Origin: Microbacterium sp. MM2322
GTDB taxonomy: Bacteria; Actinomycetota; Actinomycetes; Actinomycetales; Microbacteriaceae
DNA: 64,000 nt
Assembly: GCF_964186585.1 (NCBI RefSeq)
Contig: NZ_OZ075067.1
Coordinates: 2,542,001-2,606,000 of the forward strand
Reading direction: 5' to 3'
Shown: positions 24,772 through 33,627 of the stretch, in pieces
Position numbering within the stretch: position 1 is the stretch's first letter
How the letters are laid out: each line of letters begins with the position of its first letter
The notes under the pieces: model-generated
Database searches by the model: none
What the model saw: the letters and a program-made list of their open reading frames with translations, nothing else
Told to the model about the DNA's origin: nothing
Program-made: the position numbers and the translations under genes

Positions 24772-25170
24772 TCAGACGCGGCGGCGCTTCGGGGGACGGC
24801 AGCCGTTGTGAGCCTGGGGCGTGACGTCCTGGATCGAACCGACCTCGAGGCCGGCAGCGGTCAGCGAACGAATCGCGGTCTCGCGGCCCGAGCCGGGTCC
24901 CTTGACGAAGACGTCGACCTTCTTGACGCCGTGCTCCTGCGCCTGACGCGCAGCGGACTCGGCGGCCATGCCGGCGGCGTACGGGGTCGACTTGCGCGAG
25001 CCCTTGAAACCGACGCCACCCGAGGAGGCCCAGCTGATGACCGCACCCGAGGGGTCGGTGATCGAAACGATCGTGTTGTTGAACGTCGACTTGATGTGGG
25101 CCTGGCCCAACGCGATGTTCTTCTTCTCCTTGCGGCGCGGCTTGCGCGCTGCGGACTTGGCCTGTGCCAT
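24772..25170 (-). CDS. rpsK: 30S ribosomal protein S11
   Basis: A 132-residue S11 of the small-subunit platform, where it contacts the Shine-Dalgarno helix region. The N-terminal ~20 residues are Arg/Lys-rich. The core has [15 protein letters not shown] and the end reads [18 protein letters not shown], the family hallmark. It is 34 bp after rpsM. Confidence 0.97.
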   Translation of the reverse strand: MAQAKSAARKPRRKEKKNIALGQAHIKSTFNNTIVSITDPSGAVISWASSGGVGFKGSRKSTPYAAGMAAESAARQAQEHGVKKVDVFVKGPGSGRETAIRSLTAAGLEVGSIQDVTPQAHNGCRPPKRRRV

Positions 25171-25204
25171 GTGAGTGTTCTCCTAAACCTGTGGCGGCGG
25201 CGCT

Positions 25205-25579
25205 TTAGCGCGCCTTCTTCTTGCCGGCGACGGTGCGCTTGGGGCCCTTGCGGGTACGCGCGTTGGTCTTCGTGCGCTGGCCGCGCACAGGCAGGCCGCG
25301 ACGGTGGCGGATGCCCTCGTACGAGCCGATCTCAACCTTGCGGCGGATGTCTGCGGCAACCTCACGGCGGAGGTCACCCTCCACCTTGTAGGCGCCTTCG
25401 ATGTGGTCGCGCAAGGCGATGAGCTGCTCGTCGGAGAGGTCCTTGACGCGGATCGACTCGTCGATTCCGGTCGCGCTGAGGATCTCGACGGAGCGGGTAC
25501 GGCCGATGCCGTAGATGTAGGTGAGGGCGATCACCACGCGCTTGTCACGCGGGATGTCAACGCCGGCAAGACGTGCCAT
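25205..25579 (-). CDS. rpsM: 30S ribosomal protein S13
   Basis: A 124-residue S13 of the 30S head, which contacts the P-site tRNA and bridges to L5. It begins [20 protein letters not shown], and the basic C-terminus [19 protein letters not shown] is typical. AGGAGA lies seven bases before the ATG. A structured leader (25613-25674) lies between rpmJ and this gene. Confidence 0.97.
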   Translation of the reverse strand: MARLAGVDIPRDKRVVIALTYIYGIGRTRSVEILSATGIDESIRVKDLSDEQLIALRDHIEGAYKVEGDLRREVAADIRRKVEIGSYEGIRHRRGLPVRGQRTKTNARTRKGPKRTVAGKKKAR

Positions 25580-25612
25580 GCGGTGTCTCCTAGGAGTTGG
25601 TGGAGGTGTGGA

Positions 25613-25674
25613 GCAGGATCGGTGCTCGGGCCTCCGACCCGAGGTGTCCCCCGCTGAGCGGGTTCTGATCCTGC
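25613..25674 (-). promoter_or_regulatory. Putative three-way-junction RNA leader upstream of rpsM
   Basis: On the minus strand three stems can form together. The closing stem is GCAGGATC with GATCCTGC (25667-25674 and 25613-25620). Inside are CCCGC-TCA-GCGGG (25650-25662) and CTCGGG-loop-CCCGAG (25625-25643). The structure ends 33 bases before the rpsM ATG. Such folds are typical of ribosomal-protein autoregulatory leaders. There is no T-run, so it is not a plain terminator. Confidence 0.5.
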
Positions 25675-25725
25675 CGAGATGTGTTCAGTTGTGAGCCTGC
25701 GGGCCGCGCGAGGCGCGGCATCCCA

Positions 25726-25842
25726 TCAGCCCTGGCGCTGCTTGTGACGCGGGTTCGACTTGCAGATGACCATGACGCGACCGTGGCGGCGGATGACCTT
25801 GCAGTGGTCGCAGATGGGCTTGACGGAGGGGTTGACCTTCAT
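25726..25842 (-). CDS. rpmJ: 50S ribosomal protein L36 (zinc-binding form)
   Basis: A 38-residue L36 with sequence start [20 protein letters not shown]. The zinc ligands C11, C14, C27 and H33 are all present, so this is the zinc-binding (C+) form. Species with both types replace it with a ligand-free copy under zinc limitation. It lies between infA (65 bp) and rpsM (146 bp), the standard place. Confidence 0.95.
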   Translation of the reverse strand: MKVNPSVKPICDHCKVIRRHGRVMVICKSNPRHKQRQG

Positions 25843-25907
25843 GATGTTCCTGATTCGCTGTCTTCGCCGCCGCTCCGAGAGGAGCGAGGCGTTACTTCTC
25901 GACCGGT

Positions 25908-26129
25908 CTAGCGGTAGCGGTAAACGATGCGGCCGCGAGTCAGGTCGTAGGGCGAAAGCTCCACGACCACACGGTCCTCGGGGATGATGCGGATGTAGTT
26001 CTGCCGCATCTTGCCGGAGATCGTGGCCAGGACCTTGTGACCGTTGCTGAGCTCGACGCGGAACATCGCGTTCGGCAGAGCCTCGGAGATCACGCCCTCG
26101 ATCTCGATGACACCGTCTTTCTTCGCCAT
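25908..26129 (-). CDS. infA: Translation initiation factor IF-1
   Basis: A 73-residue IF-1, a single OB-fold that binds the 30S A site during initiation. It starts [20 protein letters not shown] and ends [12 protein letters not shown], a full match to the family. An upstream in-frame ATG would add 25 unlikely residues, so I chose 26129. It is first in the alpha-operon part, with its own probable promoter about 90 bases upstream. Confidence 0.97.
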   Translation of the reverse strand: MAKKDGVIEIEGVISEALPNAMFRVELSNGHKVLATISGKMRQNYIRIIPEDRVVVELSPYDLTRGRIVYRYR

Positions 26130-26146
26130 ACGCTCGCTTACAGTTG

Positions 26147-26164
26147 GCAGACCGGTCGGTCTGC
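26147..26164. promoter_or_regulatory. Palindrome in the infA leader
   Basis: GCAGACCG-GT-CGGTCTGC forms an 8-bp inverted repeat with a 2-base centre, 18 bases before the infA start and downstream of the -10. It could be a DNA-binding protein operator or an RNA hairpin. Confidence 0.4.
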
Positions 26165-26218
26165 GGTGAGTGGGGATTGTGGTGACACGCCGAAACAGGC
26201 GCAACGCACCAAAGATTT

Positions 26219-26224
26219 AGTGTA
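26219..26224 (-). promoter_or_regulatory. Candidate -10 element of the infA promoter
   Basis: TACACT on the minus strand, followed by AAATC, would give a leader of about 85 bases for infA. The -35 region is GC-rich and overlaps the hairpin after the dsbA-like gene, so it is weak. Confidence 0.4.
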
Positions 26225-26239
26225 CGTGATATCGAGACG

Positions 26240-26258
26240 CCCCGCCACTCGGGCGGGG
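26240..26258 (-). terminator. Possible weak terminator after the dsbA-like gene
   Basis: CCCCGCC-ACTCG-GGCGGGG forms a 7-bp stem just past the stop of the dsbA-like gene on the minus strand. No U-run follows, so termination would be partial or factor-dependent. Confidence 0.4.
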
Positions 26259-26268
26259 AGCCGTCGAG

Positions 26269-26946
26269 TCAGCGCGACGAGATGTTCGCGAGGATGTCCT
26301 TCTTGGGGTCGTACGTGACCGGGACGAGCTGATCGTTCACCATGAGCGTCGGCGTACCCGTCGCTCCCTCGGGGAGTTTCTGCGACTGAGCGAACCCGAC
26401 GTACTCGTGGTCCTTGATCGACTTCTCGAGCTTCGCGGTCATCGTGACGCCGGAGTCCTTGGCGATCTTGATGAGTTCCTCGTCCGTGAGACCGGGCGTC
26501 TGCTCCTCGGGCCGGTTGTCGTACAGCGCCCGGAAGAACGCATAGGCGTTGTCGGGATCCGCCTCGGCGACCGCGTAGAAGGCGGATGCCGCACGGCTCG
26601 AGTACTCCGTACCCTGCGACTGACGGTCGAGGATCGTGACGGGGTGGACCTCGAGGGTGATGCTGCCGTCGTCGACGAGGCCGGCGATGGTCTTGCCCTC
26701 GGTCTCTTCGAACTGGCCGCAGTAGGGGCACATGAAGTCGACCCAGGTCGAGACCTTGTCGGGTCCCTTACCGAAGGTGACCGCACCGGTCTCGCGGTTG
26801 ATGCCGCTCGCCGCAGGCACCGGGCCCGGATCGGTCGCCCGTGAGTTCAGGACGGCGACGACGGCGACGACGCCCACCAGGACGATCACCACCCCCACGC
26901 TGATCCAGATCGCGAACCAGTTCGTTTTGCGCACGGCCGTCGCCAT
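26269..26946 (-). CDS. Membrane-anchored DsbA-family thiol oxidoreductase
   Basis: A 225-residue protein with one N-terminal membrane helix (~12-34) and an extracytoplasmic thioredoxin-fold domain. The active site is FMCPYCGQFE, and a cis-Pro motif appears in GATGTPTLMVN. It belongs to the DsbA/BdbD-like group, which makes or exchanges disulfides in secreted proteins. It starts 12 bp after map with GAGAGGA before the ATG and is the last gene of secY-adk-map. Its position among translation genes is unusual in general, but it may be carried along as an export partner of SecY. Confidence 0.87.
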   Translation of the reverse strand: MATAVRKTNWFAIWISVGVVIVLVGVVAVVAVLNSRATDPGPVPAASGINRETGAVTFGKGPDKVSTWVDFMCPYCGQFEETEGKTIAGLVDDGSITLEVHPVTILDRQSQGTEYSSRAASAFYAVAEADPDNAYAFFRALYDNRPEEQTPGLTDEELIKIAKDSGVTMTAKLEKSIKDHEYVGFAQSQKLPEGATGTPTLMVNDQLVPVTYDPKKDILANISSR

Positions 26947-26958
26947 GGGGGTGTCCTC

Positions 26959-27792
26959 TCAAGAAATGGGGGCCGGGGTGACGCCGAATCGGGCAAGACC
27001 CGCGGCACCGCCGTCGGGCGCGGTGAGCACCCAGATCCCTCCATCGTGCACGGCGACGCTATGTTCCCAATGGGAGCCGTCCTGGCCGTCGACGGTGCTG
27101 ACGGTCCAGTCGTCGTCCTCCACGAGGGTCGCCTCGTCGCCCGCGACGATCATCGGCTCGATCGCGACGCACAGTCCGGGGCGGACCTCGGGCCCGAGAT
27201 CGGCGACGCGGTAGTTGAAGACGGTCGGACCTTCGTGCATCTTCCGACCGATGCCGTGGCCGACGTAGTCACGGAGGATGCCGTAGCCCTCCCCCGACGA
27301 CTCGACATACGTCTGCACCGCGTCACCGATCTCGCCCACGCGTGACGCCGAGGCGAGCGCAGCGATCCCGGCCCACAAGGACCCCTCGGTGACGTCGGAG
27401 AGTCGCTGGCGCCGCGCGACGAGATCGGGCCGCTCCGGGTCGGGCACGACGATCGTGATCGCGGAATCGCCGTTCCACCCATCGAACTGTGCGCCGCAGT
27501 CGATCGAGACGATGTCAGCCGGCTGCAGAACACGGTCGCCCGGGATGCCGTGGACGACCTCCTCGTTCACCGAGATGCACGTCGTGTGACGGTAGCCGCG
27601 GACGAGCTGGAAGTTCGACTCGGCCCCGGCCGCGAGGATCGCCGTCTCTGCGATCGCGTCGAGCTCGGCGGTGGAGACGCCGGCGCGCACCGCCGGCCGC
27701 ACCGCATCCAGCGCGGCGGCGGTGATGAGGCCGGGTGCGACCATCGCGCGCAGCTGCGCGGGCGTCTTGTACAGGGAGCGGCGGAAGACCAT
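26959..27792 (-). CDS. map: Methionine aminopeptidase, type I
   Basis: A 277-residue metallo-enzyme that removes the initiator Met from new proteins. The pita-bread fold ligands are visible: SIDCGAQFDGWNGDSA (the two Asp), GHGIGRKMHEGP (His), EPMI and the late HWEHS Glu. The ATG overlaps the adk stop as TGATG, which implies coupling. Confidence 0.95.
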   Translation of the reverse strand: MVFRRSLYKTPAQLRAMVAPGLITAAALDAVRPAVRAGVSTAELDAIAETAILAAGAESNFQLVRGYRHTTCISVNEEVVHGIPGDRVLQPADIVSIDCGAQFDGWNGDSAITIVVPDPERPDLVARRQRLSDVTEGSLWAGIAALASASRVGEIGDAVQTYVESSGEGYGILRDYVGHGIGRKMHEGPTVFNYRVADLGPEVRPGLCVAIEPMIVAGDEATLVEDDDWTVSTVDGQDGSHWEHSVAVHDGGIWVLTAPDGGAAGLARFGVTPAPIS

Positions 27793-28385
27793 CAGGCGGT
27801 GATGCCGCGCGCTGCCAGAGCGGCGGTGATCCGCTCGGTGATCTCATCGAGGGAGCCGACTCCGTCGATCACGTCGACGATGCCGCGCTCGCGGTACACC
27901 TCGAGGATCGGGGCGGTCTCCGACTCGTAGATCGACAGGCGCTTGGCGATCGACTCCTCGTTGTCATCGTCGCGGCCCTGCTCCGCCGCGCGACGCGACA
28001 GGCGGTCGATCGATTCCGCGCGCGGAACCGAAAGCTCGATGACCGCAGTGAGGGGTTCGCCACGTCCGTCGAGGAACGCGTCGAGATCACCGACCTGGCC
28101 GAGGTTCCGCGGATATCCGTCGAGCAGGAAGCCGTGCGCGGCATCCTGCTGCGTCAGCCGGTCGCGGACGATTTCGCTCGTGAGGTCGTCCGGAACGAGG
28201 TCACCCGCTGCGATGAGCGCCTTGACCTTCAGCCCCAGCTCGGTGCCTTCTTTGACATTGGCGCGGAACACGTCTCCGGTCGAGATGGTCGGGATCCCGA
28301 GATGATCGGCGATCCGAGCCCCCTGCGTCCCCTTGCCCGAACCTTGCGGGCCGATGATCAGGAGGCGGGCGGGGGTCTGCGTCAT
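27792..28385 (-). CDS. adk: Adenylate kinase
   Basis: A 197-residue kinase catalysing ATP + AMP to 2 ADP. The P-loop GPQGSGKGTQ is at residues ~12-21, the AMP-binding DGYPRN lies near the middle, and the LID segment is of the short form without a zinc site. The ATG overlaps the secY stop as ATGA. The order secY-adk-map is the classical one. Confidence 0.96.
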   Translation of the reverse strand: MTQTPARLLIIGPQGSGKGTQGARIADHLGIPTISTGDVFRANVKEGTELGLKVKALIAAGDLVPDDLTSEIVRDRLTQQDAAHGFLLDGYPRNLGQVGDLDAFLDGRGEPLTAVIELSVPRAESIDRLSRRAAEQGRDDDNEESIAKRLSIYESETAPILEVYRERGIVDVIDGVGSLDEITERITAALAARGITA

Positions 28386-29707
28386 CGGAGGAGTCCTTCG
28401 TAGTGGCGCTGCTGGAGCTGGGCGTCGATCTGCTTCACGGTCTCGAGGCCGACACCGACGATGATCAGGATCGAGGCGCCGCCGAACGGGAAGTTCTGGT
28501 TGGCGCCGACCGTCGCGAGGGCGAGGAGCGGAAGCAGGGCGATGAGGCCCAGGTAGATGGAACCCGGCAGGGTGATGCGGGTGAGGACGTAGTCGAGGTA
28601 CTCCGCGGTCGGGCGCCCCGCACGGATGCCGGGGATGAACCCGCCGTACTTCTTCATGTTGTCGGCCACCTCGACCGGGTTGAACGTGATCGCGACGTAG
28701 AAGTAGGTGAACCCGATGATGAGCAGGAAGTACACCGCCATGTAGAGCGGGTGGTCGCCGTTGACGAAGTTCGCCTGGATCCAGGACACCCAGCCCGGAA
28801 CGCTGCCGTTCGCCGCCGGGTTCGCGTTGAACTGCGCGATGAGCGCCGGGATGTACAGGAGCGACGAGGCGAAGATGACGGGAACGACACCGGCCATGTT
28901 GACCTTGATCGGGATGTAGGTGTTGCTCCCCCCGAGCGTGCGACGACCCACCATGCGCTTCGCATACTGGACCGGGATGCGCCGCTGGGACTGCTCGACG
29001 AAGACAACGAGGGCGACGGTGGCGACGCCGACCGCGAGGACGAGGAGGAAGATCTCGAAGCTGCGGGCGACCGCGATGCTCCACAGGGCGGAGGGGAAGG
29101 TCGCGGCGATGGAGGTGAAGATCAGGAGCGACATGCCGTTGCCGATGCCGCGCTCGGTGACGAGCTCGGCCATCCACATGATGAGGCCGGTGCCGGCGGT
29201 CAGCGTCACGATCATGAGCAGCTGGGCCCACCAGGCCTCGTCGGTGAGGAGCTGCTGGCACTCGGCGACGCCGGTGATGCCGAAGAGCTGACCCGAACGG
29301 GCCACGGTGACGAGGGTGGTCGACTGCAGCAGCGCCAGCGCGATCGTCAGGTAGCGGGTGTACTGGGTCAGCTTGGCCTGACCGGCCTGGCCTTCCTTGT
29401 ACAGCGTCTCGAAGTGAGGGATCACGACGCGCAGGAGCTGAACGATGATCGTGCCCGTGATGTACGGCATGACGCCGAGGGCGAAGATCGACAGCTGCAA
29501 CAGCGCGCCACCCGAGAACAGGTTGACGAGCGAGAGGAGCCCATCCGTGGATCCCGACTGGTCGAGACAGGTCTTCACGTTCGGGAAGTCGACGAACGGT
29601 GCCGGGATGTGCGCGCCGAATCGGTAGATGGCGATGATGCCGAGCGTGAAACCGATCTTCCGACGCAGATCCGGGGTGCGGAAGACCCGCGCGATGGCGC
29701 TGAACAA
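28382..29707 (-). CDS. secY: Preprotein translocase subunit SecY
   Basis: A 441-residue channel subunit of the Sec translocon with ten membrane helices. It starts FSAIARVFRTPDLRRKIGFT and contains YRFGAHIPAP, the usual N-terminal motifs. The best start is a TTG at 29707, because GGAGGAAAT lies just before it. Upstream in-frame codons would add a Pro/Arg-rich segment not seen in SecY. It is separated from rplO by 99 bp holding a strong hairpin, so it may head its own transcript with adk, map and the dsbA-like gene. Confidence 0.95.
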   Translation of the reverse strand: MFSAIARVFRTPDLRRKIGFTLGIIAIYRFGAHIPAPFVDFPNVKTCLDQSGSTDGLLSLVNLFSGGALLQLSIFALGVMPYITGTIIVQLLRVVIPHFETLYKEGQAGQAKLTQYTRYLTIALALLQSTTLVTVARSGQLFGITGVAECQQLLTDEAWWAQLLMIVTLTAGTGLIMWMAELVTERGIGNGMSLLIFTSIAATFPSALWSIAVARSFEIFLLVLAVGVATVALVVFVEQSQRRIPVQYAKRMVGRRTLGGSNTYIPIKVNMAGVVPVIFASSLLYIPALIAQFNANPAANGSVPGWVSWIQANFVNGDHPLYMAVYFLLIIGFTYFYVAITFNPVEVADNMKKYGGFIPGIRAGRPTAEYLDYVLTRITLPGSIYLGLIALLPLLALATVGANQNFPFGGASILIIVGVGLETVKQIDAQLQQRHYEGLLR

Positions 29708-29768
29708 GGGGATTTCCTCCAGTGGATGCCGGGCTCGCCGAGGCGCGCCGCACTCCAACATACGGCAA

Positions 29769-29798
29769 CAGGGGCCGGAGGTTGCCCTCCGGCCCCTG
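29769..29798 (-). terminator. Perfect 13-bp hairpin between rplO and secY
   Basis: Arms 29769-29781 and 29786-29798 pair perfectly around a four-base loop, starting about nine bases after the rplO stop. There is no long U-run, but stem strength and position suggest partial termination or mRNA processing that splits the ribosomal genes from secY. Confidence 0.55.
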
Positions 29799-29806
29799 AG
29801 GCGCGA

Positions 29807-30367
29807 TTACTTGATCGAACCGCCTGCGGCGACGATCTTCTGCTCGGCCGAACCCGAGACCTTGTCGACGGAGACCGTCAGCGCGACCGAGATGTCGCCG
29901 GTGCCGAGCACCTTGACCTTCTCGTTCTTGCGGACGGCGCCCTTGGCGACCAGATCCGAGATGGTGACATCGCCACCAGCGGGGTAGAGCTCTGCGAGCT
30001 TGTCGAGGTTGACCACCTGGTACTCGACGCGGAACGGGTTCTTGAACCCGCGCAGCTTCGGCGTACGCATGTGGAGGGGCATCTGCCCACCCTCGAAGCC
30101 CACCTTGACCTGGTAACGAGCCTTCGTACCCTTGGTACCGCGGCCCGACGTCTTACCCTTGGAGCCCTCACCGCGACCGACACGGGTCTTCGCGACGTTG
30201 GACCCGGGGACGGGACGCAGGTGGTGGACCTTCAGCACGCCGGGGCGTGCCGCATCCTTCTTTGGGGCAGCCTTGTCAGCTGCGGGCTTGGCCGCAGCCT
30301 TCCGGGTTGCCGGCTTCTTGGCCTTGGGCTCGACGGTCTCGACCGTCTCGTCCTTCTTCTCAGCCAT
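29807..30367 (-). CDS. rplO: 50S ribosomal protein L15 with basic N-terminal extension
   Basis: A 186-residue L15. The family core starts near residue 43 ([13 protein letters not shown]) and includes [19 protein letters not shown], the flexible loop that penetrates 23S rRNA. The first ~40 residues are Lys/Ala/Glu-rich and are not part of the usual ~145-residue protein. It shares one base with rpmD. Confidence 0.95.
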   Translation of the reverse strand: MAEKKDETVETVEPKAKKPATRKAAAKPAADKAAPKKDAARPGVLKVHHLRPVPGSNVAKTRVGRGEGSKGKTSGRGTKGTKARYQVKVGFEGGQMPLHMRTPKLRGFKNPFRVEYQVVNLDKLAELYPAGGDVTISDLVAKGAVRKNEKVKVLGTGDISVALTVSVDKVSGSAEQKIVAAGGSIK

Positions 30368-30555
30368 CAGTCGATCTCCTCAACCTTCACGAGGTGCGCG
30401 ACGGTCTTGATGTAACCGCGCGTCTGCGCGTCATCCGGACGAACGACGGAGTCGTTGATCCGCTTCAGACCGAGCGAACGCAGCGTGTCACGCTGGTTCT
30501 GCTTTTCGCTCACCTTGGACTTGACCTGGGTCACCTTCAGACGAGCAGCCATCAT
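30367..30555 (-). CDS. rpmD: 50S ribosomal protein L30
   Basis: A 62-residue (or 61, if the second ATG is used) L30 with [20 protein letters not shown] and [11 protein letters not shown], which fits the family. Two ATGs overlap the rpsE stop, so initiation is coupled. Confidence 0.95.
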   Translation of the reverse strand: MMAARLKVTQVKSKVSEKQNQRDTLRSLGLKRINDSVVRPDDAQTRGYIKTVAHLVKVEEID

Positions 30556-31238
30556 GCACCCGCCTTTGCAGCCTTGACGGCGTCAGCCTCGGCACGCACC
30601 AGACGCGCGGGCGCGACCTGGTCGAAGTCGAGACCACGACGCGCAGCGACGGCGCGCGGCTCTTCGAGCTGCTTCAGCGCTGCGACGGTCGCGTGCACGA
30701 TGTTGATCGTGTTCGACGAACCCAGCGACTTCGACAGCACGTCGTGGATACCGGCGCACTCGAGCACGGCGCGAACCGGGCCACCGGCGATAACACCGGT
30801 ACCGGCAGCAGCCGGACGAAGCAGCACGACACCGGCGGCAGCCTCACCCTGGACGGGGTGCGGGATGCTGGAGCCGACGCGCGGCACGCGGAAGAAGTTG
30901 CGCTTGGCCTCTTCGACACCCTTGGAGATGGCGAGGGGGACTTCGCGCGCCTTGCCGTAGCCGACACCGACGAGACCGTTGCCATCGCCCACGACGACGA
31001 GCGCGGTGAAGCTGAAGCGACGACCACCCTTGACGACCTTGGACACACGGTTGATGGTGACGACGCGCTCGAGGAACTGGTTGTCGCCCCGGTCGCGCGA
31101 GTTGCGGTCGCGGGTCTGGCTGCGCTCGCGGCCACCGCGGCGCGGCTCGCGCTCGCGCTCGGCGGGAGCCTCGGCCGTAGCTGCAGCCGCAGCGGGCTGC
31201 TCGGTCGCGGTCACTTCGTTCTCCTTGTTCTCGGTCAC
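30552..31238 (-). CDS. rpsE: 30S ribosomal protein S5 with charged N-terminal extension
   Basis: A 228-residue S5. The core begins near residue 55 ([18 protein letters not shown]) with the double-stranded RNA-binding fold and [11 protein letters not shown], and sits at the mRNA entry channel. The first ~54 residues are Ala/Glu then Arg-rich, longer than the common ~165-residue form. It overlaps rplR by four bases. Confidence 0.95.
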   Translation of the reverse strand: MTENKENEVTATEQPAAAAATAEAPAEREREPRRGGRERSQTRDRNSRDRGDNQFLERVVTINRVSKVVKGGRRFSFTALVVVGDGNGLVGVGYGKAREVPLAISKGVEEAKRNFFRVPRVGSSIPHPVQGEAAAGVVLLRPAAAGTGVIAGGPVRAVLECAGIHDVLSKSLGSSNTINIVHATVAALKQLEEPRAVAARRGLDFDQVAPARLVRAEADAVKAAKAGA

Positions 31239-31594
31239 AGGTTCAGACCTCCTTCGCGAGCGCCGTCGGCGATCGCAGCGACGCGGCCCGCGTAGCGGTT
31301 GCCGCCGCGGTCGAACACGACCGTCTCGATGCCAGCAGCCTTGGCACGCTCAGCGACGAGTTCGCCGACCTTGCGGGCCTTGGCGGTCTTGTCACCCTCG
31401 AACGTGCGCAGGCCCGACTCGAGAGTCGAGGCGGAGGCCAGCGTGGTGCCCTTGCTGTCGTCGACGAGCTGAACGAAGACGTGGCGGGCGGAGCGGGTCA
31501 CGACGAGGCGCGGACGCCCCTCGGTGCCCACGATCTTCTTACGAAGACGGGCGTGACGACGCGAACGTGCGTCGGACTTCGACTTAAGAGCCAT
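31235..31594 (-). CDS. rplR: 50S ribosomal protein L18
   Basis: A 119-residue L18, which binds 5S rRNA in the central protuberance. [15 protein letters not shown] and the end [21 protein letters not shown] are family signatures. It is of standard length and lies two bases after rplF. Confidence 0.96.
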   Translation of the reverse strand: MALKSKSDARSRRHARLRKKIVGTEGRPRLVVTRSARHVFVQLVDDSKGTTLASASTLESGLRTFEGDKTAKARKVGELVAERAKAAGIETVVFDRGGNRYAGRVAAIADGAREGGLNL

Positions 31595-31596
31595 GG

Positions 31597-32133
31597 TTAC
31601 TTACCACTCTTTCCGGCCTTGCGGCGAACGACCTCGCCCGCGTACCGCACACCCTTGCCCTTGTAGGGCTCCGGCTTACGGATCTTGCGGATGTTGGCGG
31701 CGGCCTCGCCGACGGCCTGCTTGTCGATGCCGGCTACGGTCACCTTATTGTTGCCCTCGACGGTGAGCGTGATGCCCGCCGGAGCCTCAACCAGCACGGG
31801 GTGCGAGAAGCCGAGTGCGAACTCGACCGCCGAACCCTTCTGTGCGACGCGGTAACCGGTACCGACGACCTCGAGGCCCTTGGTGTAGCCCTGGGTCACG
31901 CCGATGATGTTGTTGTTGATGAGGGTGCGGGTGAGCCCGTGGAGCGAACGCGATTCGCGCTCGTCGTCGGGACGCGAGACCAGAACCTGGTTCTCTTCGA
32001 CCTTGACCTCGATGGGCTGCGCAACGGTGAGCGCCAGCTCACCCTTGGGGCCCTTGACGGCGACGTCCTGGCCGGAGACCGAAACGGTCACGCCGGCGGG
32101 GATGTCGATGGGAAGTCGTCCAATACGCGACAT
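31597..32133 (-). CDS. rplF: 50S ribosomal protein L6
   Basis: A 178-residue L6 at the GTPase-factor site. It begins [20 protein letters not shown], and near the C-terminus it has [17 protein letters not shown], the conserved block. It is of normal length and lies six bases after rpsH. Confidence 0.97.
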   Translation of the reverse strand: MSRIGRLPIDIPAGVTVSVSGQDVAVKGPKGELALTVAQPIEVKVEENQVLVSRPDDERESRSLHGLTRTLINNNIIGVTQGYTKGLEVVGTGYRVAQKGSAVEFALGFSHPVLVEAPAGITLTVEGNNKVTVAGIDKQAVGEAAANIRKIRKPEPYKGKGVRYAGEVVRRKAGKSGK

Positions 32134-32139
32134 GTCAGA

Positions 32140-32538
32140 TCACCACACGTAGGCGAGGACTTCCCCGCCGACGCCCTTCTGCTCGGCCTGGCGGTCCGTG
32201 AGGAGGCCAGAGGAGGTGGACAGGATCGCGACACCGAGGCCACCGAGGACCTTGGGAAGCTCGTTCGACTTCGCGTACACGCGAAGGCCGGGCTTCGAGA
32301 CGCGCTTGATGCCGGCGATCGACCGCTCGCGGTTCGGGCCGTACTTCAGGGTCAGAGTGAGGGTCTGGCCGACACGAGCGTCGGAGACCTCCCAGCCGGA
32401 GATGTAGCCCTCCTGCTGGAGGATCTCGGCGATGTGCGTCTTGAGCTTCGAGCTCGGCAGCGCGACGGCGTCGTGGTGCGCGGAGTTCGCGTTGCGCAGA
32501 CGGGTCAGCATATCTGCGACCGGGTCTGTCATCGTCAT
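32140..32538 (-). CDS. rpsH: 30S ribosomal protein S8
   Basis: A 132-residue S8, a central-domain 16S rRNA binder. It starts [21 protein letters not shown] and ends [10 protein letters not shown], both typical. AAAGGAAC precedes the ATG. The 134-bp gap upstream is where rpsN usually lies in this operon. Confidence 0.97.
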   Translation of the reverse strand: MTMTDPVADMLTRLRNANSAHHDAVALPSSKLKTHIAEILQQEGYISGWEVSDARVGQTLTLTLKYGPNRERSIAGIKRVSKPGLRVYAKSNELPKVLGGLGVAILSTSSGLLTDRQAEQKGVGGEVLAYVW

Positions 32539-32622
32539 AAGTGTGTTCCTTTAGTCACGAGGTTTCGACTGCCGTTACACGACAGGCGACCTTCTATGAA
32601 TGAGCAATATTCAGTTGTGCAG

Positions 32623-32658
32623 TCGTTCGGCCCCGGAGCACGCCCCGAGGCCGAACGA
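32623..32658 (-). other. Hairpin between rplE and rpsH
   Basis: TCGTTCGGCC (32623-32632) pairs perfectly with GGCCGAACGA (32649-32658), with a further short stem inside the loop. It stands in the interval where rpsN is missing. There is no U-run. It could be a processing or attenuation site, or an r-protein binding site. Confidence 0.5.
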
Positions 32659-32672
32659 TCGATCTTATCGGA

Positions 32673-33263
32673 TCACGCCTGAGCGTCGGCCGACTTGAAC
32701 GGGAAGCCGAGCTGCTTCAGAAGCGCCCGACCCTCGTCATCCGTCTTCGCCGTCGTGACGATCGTGATGTCGAAACCGCGAACGCGGTCGATCTTGTCCT
32801 GGTTGATCTCGTGGAACACGGACTGCTCCTGGAGACCGAAGGTGTAGTTGCCGTTGCCGTCGAACTGCTTGGGCGACAGTCCGCGGAAGTCGCGGATGCG
32901 GGGCAGGGCGAGGTTGACGAGGCGGTCGACGAACTCCCACGCGCGGTCACCGCGGAGGGTGACGTGGGCACCGATGGGCTGACCCTCGCGCAGCTTGAAC
33001 TGCGCGATGGACTTGCGTGCCTTGGTGACGACCGGCTTCTGGCCGGTGATCTTGGTGAGGTCGTCGACCGCACCATCGATCACCTTGCTGTCGCGCGCAG
33101 CCTCACCGACACCGGTGTTGACGACGACCTTGACGAGACCGGGGATCTGCATGACGTTCGCGTAACCGAACTCCTCCTGCAGGGCCTTCTTGATCTCGGC
33201 CTGGTACTTCTGCTTCAGGCGGGGCTGGATCTTGCCAGCCACCGCGGCAGGTGCGTTGCTCAT
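32673..33263 (-). CDS. rplE: 50S ribosomal protein L5
   Basis: A 196-residue L5, a 5S rRNA partner that contacts P-site tRNA and S13. [20 protein letters not shown] and [19 protein letters not shown] are standard L5 motifs. It is slightly longer than 180 because of a short N-terminal addition. It lies two bases after rplX. Confidence 0.97.
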   Translation of the reverse strand: MSNAPAAVAGKIQPRLKQKYQAEIKKALQEEFGYANVMQIPGLVKVVVNTGVGEAARDSKVIDGAVDDLTKITGQKPVVTKARKSIAQFKLREGQPIGAHVTLRGDRAWEFVDRLVNLALPRIRDFRGLSPKQFDGNGNYTFGLQEQSVFHEINQDKIDRVRGFDITIVTTAKTDDEGRALLKQLGFPFKSADAQA

Positions 33264-33265
33264 GT

Positions 33266-33625
33266 TCAGAGGTCCTTGCCGCTCTTCTTGGCGTAACGGA
33301 CGCGAACGGTGCGCTTGACGCCGTCCTTCGTCCGCTCCTCGACGCGGTGGCCGACACGGGTCGGCTTCTTGGTCGACGGGTCGACCAGCGCCACGTTGGA
33401 GATGTGGATCGGGGCTTCCATCGTTTCGATGCCGCCCGTCTTGGTGCCGCGCTGCGACTGGCCCACGCGGCTGTGCTTGGTGACGTAGTTCACGCCCTGC
33501 ACGACGACGCGGTTCTGCTCGAGGAGAACCTCGAGGACCTCGCCCTGCTTGCCGCGGTCGCCGCCCTTTTCCTGCTTGCGGCCGCTGATGACCTGAACCA
33601 GGTCACCCTTCTTGATGTGCGCCAT
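33266..33625 (-). CDS. rplX: 50S ribosomal protein L24
   Basis: A 119-residue L24, an assembly initiator for the large subunit. It has the KOW motif ([14 protein letters not shown]) and [15 protein letters not shown]. It is slightly longer than average by its C-terminus and lies two bases after rplN. Confidence 0.96.
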   Translation of the reverse strand: MAHIKKGDLVQVISGRKQEKGGDRGKQGEVLEVLLEQNRVVVQGVNYVTKHSRVGQSQRGTKTGGIETMEAPIHISNVALVDPSTKKPTRVGHRVEERTKDGVKRTVRVRYAKKSGKDL

Positions 33626-33627
33626 GA

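Noticed and set aside
27792..29768. A 658-codon frame that would extend adk far upstream
   Set aside because: The upstream part is an alternative frame of secY. Adenylate kinase begins normally at 28385 with ATGA overlap.
28403..30415. 670-codon opening antisense to secY and rplO
   Set aside because: A shadow frame of two highly conserved genes; no family resemblance.
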